Source of the DNA: Acetatifactor sp.
GTDB taxonomy: Bacteria > Bacillota > Clostridia > Lachnospirales > Lachnospiraceae
Direction: 5' to 3'
DNA length: 6,381 bases
Assembly (NCBI GenBank): GCA_016303085.1
Contig: JAEDMI010000144.1
Coordinates: 1 to 6,381 of the forward strand
Below are positions 1-4,825 of the stretch, in pieces. The first letter of the stretch is position 1, and every line of letters begins with the position of its first letter. The notes below the pieces were generated by a model, which made no database searches, was not told where the DNA came from, and was given only the letters and a program-made list of their open reading frames with translations. Made by a program: the position numbers and the translations under genes.

Positions 1-2
1 TT

Positions 3-542
3 ACCCATGACCAGACAGAGGCTATGACCCTTGGTACCAGAATCGTAGTTATGAAAGACGGTGTTATCCAGCAGGTAGATACTCCTCAGAATCTGTATGA
101 GAAGCCTTGCAATCTGTTCGTAGCAGGATTCATGGGATCTCCTCAGATGAACTTCCTGGATGCAACCGTTAAGGTTGTAGGTGATACCGCTAATTTGGAA
201 ATCGCAGGAAAGAGCATTCCTCTGCCTCCCGCTAAGTCCAAGAAGCTGATTGATGGCGGTTATGACGGAAAGGCTGTTACCTTCGGTATTCGTCCCGAGG
301 ATGTATATGATTCCGAGATGTTCATCGAGACCTCTCCTCAGAGCGTATTCGAGTCTACCGTAAAGGTATACGAGTTGCTCGGCGCAGAAGTTTATCTGTA
401 CTTTGATTTGGAGGAAACTTCCATCACTGCAAGAGTAGATTCTCGTACAACCGCAAGACCCGGTGACAGCATCAAGTTTGCTTTTGATATCGAGAAGATT
501 CATGTATTCGATAAGGAAACCGAGCAGGTTATTACCAACTAG
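3..542 (+). CDS. msmX: ABC transporter ATP-binding subunit, MsmX/UgpC/MalK type (5' end missing)
   Basis: C-terminal part (179 codons) of a sugar-importer ATPase; the reading frame is open to the window edge. The first visible residues, THDQTEAM, are the H-loop (switch histidine) of an ABC ATPase, followed by the usual RIVVMKDG and Q-DTPQNLYEKP segment. The remainder is the MalK-type regulatory/TOBE domain, with FGIRPEDVYD at about residues 94-103 and an ending (HVFDKETEQVI) typical of MsmX. Family members are about 360-370 residues, so Walker A, Q-loop, signature and Walker B lie upstream of the window. In Firmicutes such an ATPase commonly energises several carbohydrate importers whose permease and binding-protein genes are elsewhere; no transporter partner is visible here. 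It would act at the cytoplasmic face of the membrane. A strong terminator follows the stop by 15 nt, so it probably ends its transcript. UgpC is an equally common label; substrate cannot be told from this half. Confidence 0.93.
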   Translation, partial: THDQTEAMTLGTRIVVMKDGVIQQVDTPQNLYEKPCNLFVAGFMGSPQMNFLDATVKVVGDTANLEIAGKSIPLPPAKSKKLIDGGYDGKAVTFGIRPEDVYDSEMFIETSPQSVFESTVKVYELLGAEVYLYFDLEETSITARVDSRTTARPGDSIKFAFDIEKIHVFDKETEQVITN

Positions 543-557
543 TTTCAAACATAACAT

Positions 558-590
558 GGGGGTGCTGGCAACAGTACCCCCGTTTCTTTT
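558..590 (+). terminator. Rho-independent terminator after the ABC ATPase gene
   Basis: A 10-bp stem (GGGGGTGCTG with CAGTACCCCC, one G-T wobble) is capped by a GCAA tetraloop at 568-571 and followed by GTTTCTTTT. It begins 15 nt after the stop codon and separates the ATPase gene from the regulator downstream. Confidence 0.93.
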
Positions 591-591
591 A

Positions 592-623
592 TGCATAAAG
601 TTGTGTTCTTGTGCGTAAAGTTG
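592..623 (+). repeat. Pair of 12-bp direct repeats, 20 bp apart
   Basis: TGCATAAAGTTG (592-603) and TGCGTAAAGTTG (612-623) match at 11 of 12 positions, with starts exactly 20 bp apart, about two helical turns. They lie just upstream of the proposed -35 element (628-633) of the regulator gene, where an activator or an autoregulator could bind. No third copy is seen. The binding role is inference. Confidence 0.5.
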
Positions 624-627
624 CCAC

Positions 628-656
628 TTGCGCAGGTGGGAAAAATCAGGTATTAT
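628..656 (+). promoter_or_regulatory. Probable sigma-A promoter of the CdaR/PucR-like regulator gene
   Basis: TTGCGC (628-633) and TATTAT (651-656) are separated by 17 bp. The -10 element matches 5 of 6 consensus bases; the -35 matches only TTG. The start point would be near 663, giving a leader of about 45 nt. The strong terminator upstream makes an independent promoter necessary. The weak -35 fits a promoter helped by an activator. Confidence 0.5.
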
Positions 657-707
657 GTAAAAAATGGGTATTGCATTGATGCCCGAAGGAGAGGTGTAGG
701 TAACAGT

Positions 708-1796
708 ATGATTTCGAGTCAGACAATTCAAACCAGCATCGATGAGCTGAAAGCAATTACAAAGGTAGACTTGTGTGTATATGATTTGTCCGGCAATTTA
801 GTGGCATCCACCACGGACGATGTGGAAATCAGCGGCGAACTGGTCACCGGATTTGCCAATTCACCTGCGGACAGTCAGGTCATAGGTACACATCATCTGC
901 TGAAAATCCTGGATGAAGGTGAATTGTTATATGTTTTGATTGCAAAGGGTACCGGTGATGACGTATACATGATGGGCAGAATAGCAGTCTGCCAGATTCA
1001 AAATCTAGCCATTGCGTACAAAGAGAGATTTGACCGAAATAACTTTTTCCAGAATCTGTTACTGGACAATCTGCTTCTTGTGGACATCTATAACAGAGCG
1101 AAAAAACTTCATATTGAGGTTACTGTACCCAGAGCCGTATTTATGGTGGAAACCGGACTTGAGAAGGACGGAATGGTGACGGAGATTTTGAAAGGTATGT
1201 TTTCCAGCCAGGCAGGGGACTATATCACTGCGGTGGATGAAAGCAGTGTCATTCTCATCAAGACTTTGGAACAGAACAGCACGCATGAAGACTTGATGAC
1301 GATTGCGAATACCATCGTTTCCATGATGAATGCTGAGGCTATGATGAACGTAAGAGTATCCTTCGGCACCGTGGTGCAGGAATTGAAGGATGTTTCCAAA
1401 TCCTATAAGGAAGCAAAGATGGCTCTCGATGTGGGCAAGATATTTTATGCGGAAAAGAATGTCGCGGCCTACAGTACTTTGGGTATCGGCCGCCTGATTT
1501 ATCAGTTGCCTGTCAATCTGTGTAAGTTATTTATTGAAGAGATTTTCGGCGATAACGTACCCAGCGATTTAGATGAAGAGACTCTGAACACGATAAATAA
1601 GTTCTTCGAGAATAATCTCAATGTGTCGGAGACTTCCCGCCAGCTGTTTGTGCACAGAAATACTCTTGTGTACAGGATTGAGAAGCTACAGAAGAGTACA
1701 GGGCTTGATTTGAGGAATTTCGATGATGCGCTGACCTTTAAGATTGCCCTGATGGTAGTGAACTATATGAAATATCTGGACAATAATGAGTATTAA
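708..1796 (+). CDS. CdaR/PucR-family transcriptional regulator
   Basis: Predicted 362-residue cytoplasmic DNA-binding regulator. The N-terminal roughly 130 residues (DELKAITKVDLCVYDLSGNLVAST onward) resemble the sugar-diacid recognition domain of CdaR-type regulators. The middle (about 150-260) resembles the degenerate GGDEF-like domain of the PucR/CdaR group (VRVSFGTVVQELKDVSKSYKEAKMAL). The C-terminus (about 295-350) is the PucR-type helix-turn-helix: NLNVSETSRQLFVHRNTLVYRIEKL, then LDLRNFDDALTFKIAL. ATG 708 is chosen because AAGGAGAGG (686-694) lies upstream and the protein then begins in the conserved domain; the ATG at 591 sits directly on the terminator T-tract and would add 39 residues without resemblance to the family. 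The spacing from AAGGAGAGG to the start, 13 nt, is long, but AGG at 698-700 is nearer. Such proteins sense small carboxylates or sugar-derived signals; the ligand here is unknown. Its place beside an MsmX-type ATPase suggests a role in carbohydrate use, which is inference. Confidence 0.88.
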   Translation: MISSQTIQTSIDELKAITKVDLCVYDLSGNLVASTTDDVEISGELVTGFANSPADSQVIGTHHLLKILDEGELLYVLIAKGTGDDVYMMGRIAVCQIQNLAIAYKERFDRNNFFQNLLLDNLLLVDIYNRAKKLHIEVTVPRAVFMVETGLEKDGMVTEILKGMFSSQAGDYITAVDESSVILIKTLEQNSTHEDLMTIANTIVSMMNAEAMMNVRVSFGTVVQELKDVSKSYKEAKMALDVGKIFYAEKNVAAYSTLGIGRLIYQLPVNLCKLFIEEIFGDNVPSDLDEETLNTINKFFENNLNVSETSRQLFVHRNTLVYRIEKLQKSTGLDLRNFDDALTFKIALMVVNYMKYLDNNEY

Positions 1797-1819
1797 TGCA
1801 ACAGGAATAAATAAGACAA

Positions 1820-1869
1820 CCCCCCGAATATATTAGAGTAAAATCATGATAGATTCGGGGGGATTTTTT
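1820..1869 (+). terminator. Terminator-like hairpin after the regulator gene, overlapping the next ribosome binding site
   Basis: CCCCCCGAAT (1820-1829) pairs perfectly with ATTCGGGGGG (1853-1862) to give a 10-bp stem, followed by A and six T (1864-1869). It lies 23 nt after the regulator stop codon. The 23-nt loop is long for an intrinsic terminator, but stem strength and T-tract fit. The 3' arm is also the Shine-Dalgarno of the next gene, so the structure could stop transcription or mask translation in read-through RNA. Confidence 0.75.
1857..1863 (+). promoter_or_regulatory. G-rich ribosome binding site that fixes the start at 1870
   Basis: GGGGGGA lies 6 nt before ATG 1870, whereas ATG 1846 has no purine-rich site in front of it. 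This decides the start of the following gene. The site is unusual in being fully contained in the 3' arm of a strong hairpin. Confidence 0.6.
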
Positions 1870-2898
1870 ATGTTTTATGAACGGAAAATCAGATATCTTG
1901 ACTATTACAGAAACGGTGAACGCATAAAAAACGGAGGATTTGCAAAAACGGAGGTTCGGGACGATAGTTTCAAGCTGGAAATTGCGTTGAAAGGAATCGT
2001 GTGTGCAGATACGGATTCTGTTGATGTATTGCTGTATAGCGGAGAAAGAGAAATTGTCTTGGGGAAGTTTGCCCTTAAAAGCGGCTGTGGTGAGTTTTGC
2101 TATAGAGGCTCCATGAAAAACGGTATTGACGGAACTGGGATGCAGTACGGAGATGTGAGCGGTATCAGAATACCGTTGAGTGAAATATCTGAGGTTTCAT
2201 GCAAGTGGTATCCGTGTGCCGGAAGCGGGCGGAGAGAAAAAGTGGAGGTTGTGGCTGCGGAGCGGGAGATTGTCATGGACCGGGAGATGCCGGAGCAGAC
2301 AGAAATGAAGTCTGTGAAGGAAGAGAAACAGAAGATAGTAGCGGATGGGGCAGAGAGCATATCAGAGGCAGAGAAGGTGAAGAGTGCAGAGCCTCCAAAG
2401 ACACCTGAAAATCAGGGAAAGGAGTTTGGCACAGAGGATACATGTCAAGGTCAAGCTGCGGAAAGGGAGCAGCAGTTTAAGATAGCAGGGCAGGGGCGTC
2501 GGCATGAGACAAAGGAATCGGAACGGCGACCGGAGGCTATATCGCTGCTGGAAGACAAGTGGCTTCAGCTGGTGTCCATATATCCGCATATCAAGCCATT
2601 TCGGGATGAGAGGGAATATCTGTCCATCGGTCCGGCAGACTTTGTACTGTTTACGGCAGAATCTTACCGTGCGGCAAACAACAGCTTTCTGTTACATGGG
2701 TATTATAATTATCGGCATTTGATTTTAACCAGAGTGGAGAGAAGGGGAGAAATTCTTTACTATGTGGGAGTTCCCGGCAACTACTACGACAGGGAAAAAC
2801 AGGTGGCAGTTATGTTTGGGTTTGAGAGTTTTGAGTGTGCGGAGGAACCGGCTCAGAATGCAGACTTTGGTTATTATATGATGAGAGTGAACCTATAG
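1870..2898 (+). CDS. Uncharacterised two-domain protein with charged linker (Lachnospiraceae-type hypothetical)
   Basis: 342-residue protein that I cannot assign a function. Residues 1 to about 115 form a probable beta-rich domain starting MFYERKIRYLDYYRNGERIKN and ending near SEVSCKWYPCAG. Residues about 117-225 are a low-complexity, probably disordered linker rich in Glu, Lys, Gln and Arg. Residues about 230-342 form a second compact domain (WLQLVSIYPHIKPF, then HGYYNYRHLILTRV, LYYVGVPGNYYDREKQVAVMFGFESFEC), rich in aromatics. No signal peptide or membrane helix is seen, so it is probably cytoplasmic. The ends resemble an uncharacterised family I recall from Lachnospiraceae genomes (possibly DUF6128; unverified). 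ATG 1870 is preferred to ATG 1846 because of the GGGGGGA site. The gene follows a terminator-like hairpin and is convergent, with a 6-bp gap, to the radical SAM gene; no terminator fits in that gap. No clear promoter of its own is visible. Confidence 0.8.
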   Translation: MFYERKIRYLDYYRNGERIKNGGFAKTEVRDDSFKLEIALKGIVCADTDSVDVLLYSGEREIVLGKFALKSGCGEFCYRGSMKNGIDGTGMQYGDVSGIRIPLSEISEVSCKWYPCAGSGRREKVEVVAAEREIVMDREMPEQTEMKSVKEEKQKIVADGAESISEAEKVKSAEPPKTPENQGKEFGTEDTCQGQAAEREQQFKIAGQGRRHETKESERRPEAISLLEDKWLQLVSIYPHIKPFRDEREYLSIGPADFVLFTAESYRAANNSFLLHGYYNYRHLILTRVERRGEILYYVGVPGNYYDREKQVAVMFGFESFECAEEPAQNADFGYYMMRVNL

Positions 2899-2904
2899 TT
2901 ACTG

Positions 2905-3828
2905 CTAAATACCCTCGTTATCAAATTCCGGGATAAAACTTTCCGATGCGGTTCCACCCTCCTGTCGGAAGCCCTGTTCAATGCCGATTTTATCCGCGAA
3001 ATTCAGTATACGCTCATATTCCTCCACGGTGACGCAACGGTTCAGTTCAGGTATCTCGGCGACCTGCACCAAAGGAGTATATTGATTCATGATGCTGACA
3101 TATATGTCATTTCTATATGTTTCATGGAGATAACGCAGTATTTTTTTGGAATCCCTTGTCTGACCCGGCAGAACAAGGTGACGGACGATAACCCCGCGCT
3201 TCATCAGACCGGATATATCATCAAATACCGGTTCTCCTACCTGGCGGAGCATTTCGGAAATGGCAGCAGATGCCCTGAAAAAGTAGTCGGGAGCATGGGA
3301 ATACTTTGCTGAAAGCTCCGAAGAAAAGTATTTTAAGTCGGGCAGATAAATATCCACAAGTCCCTCCAGCAGACGGAGAGAGGAAACCTCCTCGTAGCTG
3401 CCTGTGTTGTAAACCACAGGAATGGACAAGCCGGAGGCTTTGGAGCGTTCAAGGGCAAGACAAATCTGAGGAATAAAGTGTCCTGCTGTTATCAGATTGA
3501 TGTTGGAAGCACCCTTTTCCTGCAATTCCAGAAAGATTTCTGATAGCCTTTCCAATGTGATTATTTTGCCGCTTTTCCCCACGGCTATGTTGTGGTTCTG
3601 GCAAAAAACACACTGAAGGCTGCAGCCGGAGAAAAAAACGGCTCCTGAACCATGAGAACCGGAGATACAGGGTTCCTCCCAGAAGTGAAGGGCGGCTCTG
3701 GCTGCAGTGATTTCTGCGGTTTGTCCGCAGAAGCCGACCTGTCCTGCAGCGCGGTTTGCATGGCACTGTCTTGGACAGAGAGTGCAGTCGGACATATATG
3801 CAGTTATTGTTTCCGGTGTCATATTCAT
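2905..3828 (-). CDS. PflX-like radical SAM protein
   Basis: 307-residue protein of the radical SAM superfamily, close to the PflX group (COG1313 type), which resembles pyruvate formate-lyase activating enzymes. The cluster motif CSLQCVFC supplies Cys69, Cys73 and Cys76 for the [4Fe-4S] centre that cleaves S-adenosylmethionine. A second cysteine set near the N-terminus (Cys15, Cys18, Cys22 and Cys34, in CTLCPRQC and GFCG) is typical of the PflX group and may bind another metal centre. The barrel continues through INLITAGH, YNTGSYE, DIYLPDLKYF and HLVLPGQT. The natural substrate of this group is not established, and no glycyl radical enzyme is next to it. The start is ambiguous: AAGGGA (3833-3838) lies 4 nt before ATG 3828 and 10 nt before ATG 3822, giving 307 or 305 residues. 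The gene lies downstream of the SRP RNA on the same strand. Confidence 0.9.
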   Translation of the reverse strand: MNMTPETITAYMSDCTLCPRQCHANRAAGQVGFCGQTAEITAARAALHFWEEPCISGSHGSGAVFFSGCSLQCVFCQNHNIAVGKSGKIITLERLSEIFLELQEKGASNINLITAGHFIPQICLALERSKASGLSIPVVYNTGSYEEVSSLRLLEGLVDIYLPDLKYFSSELSAKYSHAPDYFFRASAAISEMLRQVGEPVFDDISGLMKRGVIVRHLVLPGQTRDSKKILRYLHETYRNDIYVSIMNQYTPLVQVAEIPELNRCVTVEEYERILNFADKIGIEQGFRQEGGTASESFIPEFDNEGI

Positions 3829-3885
3829 GGAGTCCCTTTTCTTTCATGTTGCCTGCAATTCCCGTGTGGTCATGCCGGGGTTATT

Positions 3886-3912
3886 AAAAAACCCGGTCAA
3901 ATTACAAGACCG
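3886..3912 (-). terminator. Probable terminator of the SRP RNA
   Basis: On the minus strand GGTC (3908-3911) pairs with GACC (3895-3898) across a 9-nt loop. The stem can be lengthened by the adjoining C at 3912 or, past a bulge, by CCC pairing with GGG. Six T residues follow at 3886-3891. The stem is modest, but the position directly after the RNA fits. Its 5' arm is also the 3' end of the outer SRP RNA helix, so the two structures compete. Confidence 0.6.
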
Positions 3913-4052
3913 CACACCCGGGCATAACTCCACCCGGTTGCCTTACGGCACATGAGAGGTTCTGCTTAGTGCTGCTTTGTTCCCAACCTGACACGGTTCG
4001 CAGTTCCCATTGCGTAAGACCGAATTTCATCGTTATACCACGAATGTACGGC
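3908..4052 (-). ncRNA. ffs: Signal recognition particle RNA (4.5S/scRNA-type)
   Basis: The RNA scaffold of the signal recognition particle, which with Ffh directs ribosomes making membrane proteins to the membrane. On the minus strand the diagnostic apical hairpin is present: GTCAGG, a TTG/CAA stem with GGAA tetraloop, then AGCAGC (about 3971-3992), reproducing the conserved Ffh-binding internal loop. Around it CTGC pairs with GCAG and CTTACGCAATGGG with CTCATGTGCCGTAAG. An outer helix joins the ends: GCCGTACA (4045-4052) with TGTGCGGT (3909-3916), and GGTATAAC with GTTATGCC. The whole folds as a rod of about 145 nt, longer than the roughly 100-nt minimal small bacterial SRP RNA. I see no Alu-type domain. 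The 5' end is set by the promoter spacing; the 3' end is approximate within a few bases. Confidence 0.93.
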
Positions 4053-4058
4053 TTTATT

Positions 4059-4087
4059 AGTGTATCGGTTTCCGACGGTTTTGTCAA
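4059..4087 (-). promoter_or_regulatory. Promoter of the SRP RNA gene
   Basis: On the minus strand TTGACA (4082-4087, perfect -35) is 17 bp from TACACT (4059-4064, 4 of 6 consensus bases). The predicted start is the G at 4052, exactly where the outer RNA helix begins, so promoter and RNA fold support each other. A strong constitutive sigma-A promoter is expected for this RNA. Confidence 0.88.
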
Positions 4088-4124
4088 GTAATCAGGCCAA
4101 AAAACCGGGGGACCTTGTAGGAAG

Positions 4125-4149
4125 ATTGTTACAATAAGATTGCTGCAAT
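4125..4149 (+). promoter_or_regulatory. Two tandem 11-bp palindromes, probable operators
   Basis: ATTGTTACAAT (4125-4135) and ATTGCTGCAAT (4139-4149) are each perfect 5-1-5 inverted repeats sharing the pattern ATTGYTRCAAT; their centres are 14 bp apart. They lie between the SRP RNA promoter and the flavin reductase promoter, about 68 and 54 bp before the predicted start point of the latter, a common place for an activator. The protein that would bind is unknown; no regulator gene is adjacent. Confidence 0.55.
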
Positions 4150-4182
4150 ATGCGAATTATAGTATCTTTCGTTTCCGATTTG

Positions 4183-4191
4183 TGGTATACT
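4183..4191 (+). promoter_or_regulatory. Extended -10 promoter of the flavin reductase operon
   Basis: TGGTATACT combines the TG extension (4183-4184) with TATACT (4186-4191, 5 of 6 consensus bases). The -35 position about 17 bp upstream (TATCTT) is poor, as is usual for extended -10 promoters or for promoters needing an activator. The start point would be near 4198, leaving a leader of about 98 nt before ATG 4296. Confidence 0.6.
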
Positions 4192-4199
4192 CCTTATAA

Positions 4200-4256
4200 G
4201 CATGTGTATTGGCGTTGCTGCACATGCTGAGCAACACATATGTTGTACAGTGTACA
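4200..4256 (+). other. Leader region with overlapping dyads upstream of the flavin reductase gene
   Basis: GCATGTG (4200-4206) pairs with CACATGC (4221-4227). GTTGCT (4214-4219), which lies in that loop, pairs with AGCAAC (4230-4235). A further 13-bp palindrome, TGTACAGTGTACA, covers 4244-4256. The first two stems interleave; with only 2 nt left to cross the 7-bp stem a pseudoknot is unlikely, so they are probably alternatives. No known riboswitch class was recognised, and the dyads could equally be protein-binding sites in DNA. Confidence 0.4.
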
Positions 4257-4295
4257 TTTCGCACAGGAGAAAAGCGGCGCAGAAGGAGAAGAAAT

Positions 4296-4796
4296 ATGAA
4301 TAAAAGTGCACTTTATCAGTTGTCTTACGGAGTATATGTAGTCAGCACATGGGACAAGGGAAGAGCGACAGGTTGTACGGCTAACAGCGCCATGCAGATT
4401 ACATCCAATCCCGCAACCATTGCGGTGAGCATCAACCATGATAACTATACAAATCAGTGTATTCAGGATACGGGCAAGTTTGCTATTTCTATTCTGGGTG
4501 AGAATACAGACCCCGGTGTTATCGGAACCTTTGGCTTTTACAGCGGAAAAGACACCGACAAGTTTGACAAAGTGAAGCCTGTGATTAAGGAGTATATGCC
4601 TGTTGTGGAAGATGCCTGTGCCTATATCGTCTGTGAAGTGATTGACAAGATGGAGACCTCCAGCCACACGGTATTTTTAGGTAAGGTGCTGGATGCGGAT
4701 GTGCTGAAGCAGGATACCCCCATGACCTATGCTTATTATCATAAGGTAATCAAGGGTACAAGTCCCAAGAATGCGCCGACCTACCAGGGCGATTGA
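4296..4796 (+). CDS. Flavin reductase-like FMN-binding protein (no rubredoxin domain)
   Basis: 166-residue protein of the flavin reductase-like, split-barrel FMN-binding family. Family features include the opening LSYGVYVVSTWDKGRATGCTANSAMQITSNP (residues about 8-38), with its TANSAMQ turn near the flavin, then AVSINHDNYTNQCI and FGFYSGKDTDKFDK. The close (MTYAYYHKVIKGTSPKNAPTY) resembles the junction in clostridial flavoprotein-rubredoxin fusions, but this protein stops four residues after KNAP-TY, and nothing like a rubredoxin CxxC sequence follows in any frame of the 29-nt gap. It probably binds FMN and takes part in cytoplasmic electron transfer or oxygen defence; electron donor and acceptor are unknown. 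ATG 4296 is chosen for AAGGAG (4283-4288) 7 nt upstream; the ATG at 4209 would add 29 residues, including a run of arginines, that the family lacks. Probably first gene of an operon with the acyltransferase gene. Confidence 0.88.
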   Translation: MNKSALYQLSYGVYVVSTWDKGRATGCTANSAMQITSNPATIAVSINHDNYTNQCIQDTGKFAISILGENTDPGVIGTFGFYSGKDTDKFDKVKPVIKEYMPVVEDACAYIVCEVIDKMETSSHTVFLGKVLDADVLKQDTPMTYAYYHKVIKGTSPKNAPTYQGD

Positions 4797-4825
4797 TATA
4801 TTTTCATTTATGAGGGTGGAATTAC

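Noticed and set aside
591..707. N-terminal 39-residue extension of the CdaR/PucR-like regulator from ATG 591
   Set aside because: ATG 591 abuts the terminator T-tract, lies upstream of the likely promoter (628-656), has no ribosome binding site, and the added residues do not resemble the family.
1839..1844. TAAAAT in the hairpin loop as a -10 element for the uncharacterised gene
   Set aside because: No -35-like sequence occurs at 16-18 bp; the nearest candidate, AAGACA, would need a 20-bp spacer. It stays a possibility but is too weak to list as a feature.
1846..1869. Start of the uncharacterised protein at ATG 1846
   Set aside because: There is no Shine-Dalgarno before it, it lies in the loop of the hairpin, and the eight added residues are only the translation of the 3' arm and T-tract.
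2199..2722. Alternative-frame open frames inside the linker region of the uncharacterised gene
   Set aside because: They are shadows produced by the purine-rich linker coding sequence and have no supporting start signals or domains.
3875..3896. Dyad CCGGGG...ACCCGG as a bidirectional terminator
   Set aside because: The stem needs a bulge and no T-tract follows it on either strand; the minus-strand T6 lies inside its loop and belongs to the SRP RNA terminator.
3903..3908. UGUAAU near the SRP RNA 3' end as an Alu-domain motif
   Set aside because: In SRP Alu domains the conserved U-turn motif is near the 5' end; here it sits in the terminator loop at the 3' end and no Alu hairpins surround it.
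3652..3955. Plus-strand open frames opposite the radical SAM gene and SRP RNA
   Set aside because: They lie antisense to a well-supported gene and a structured RNA, show no domain, and have no convincing ribosome binding site.
4209..4295. 29-residue extension of the flavin reductase-like protein from ATG 4209
   Set aside because: It translates the leader dyads and an AG-rich ribosome binding region into an arginine run; ATG 4296 has a well-placed AAGGAG.
3902..4311. Minus-strand open frames over the SRP RNA and divergent control region
   Set aside because: The frame at 3902-4087 is a translation of the SRP RNA and its promoter; the one at 4129-4311 covers the palindromes and leader of the opposite gene.
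4810..4825. ATG at 4810 as the acyltransferase start
   Set aside because: It is out of frame with the acyltransferase; GTG 4826 is in frame and has AGGGTG at suitable spacing.
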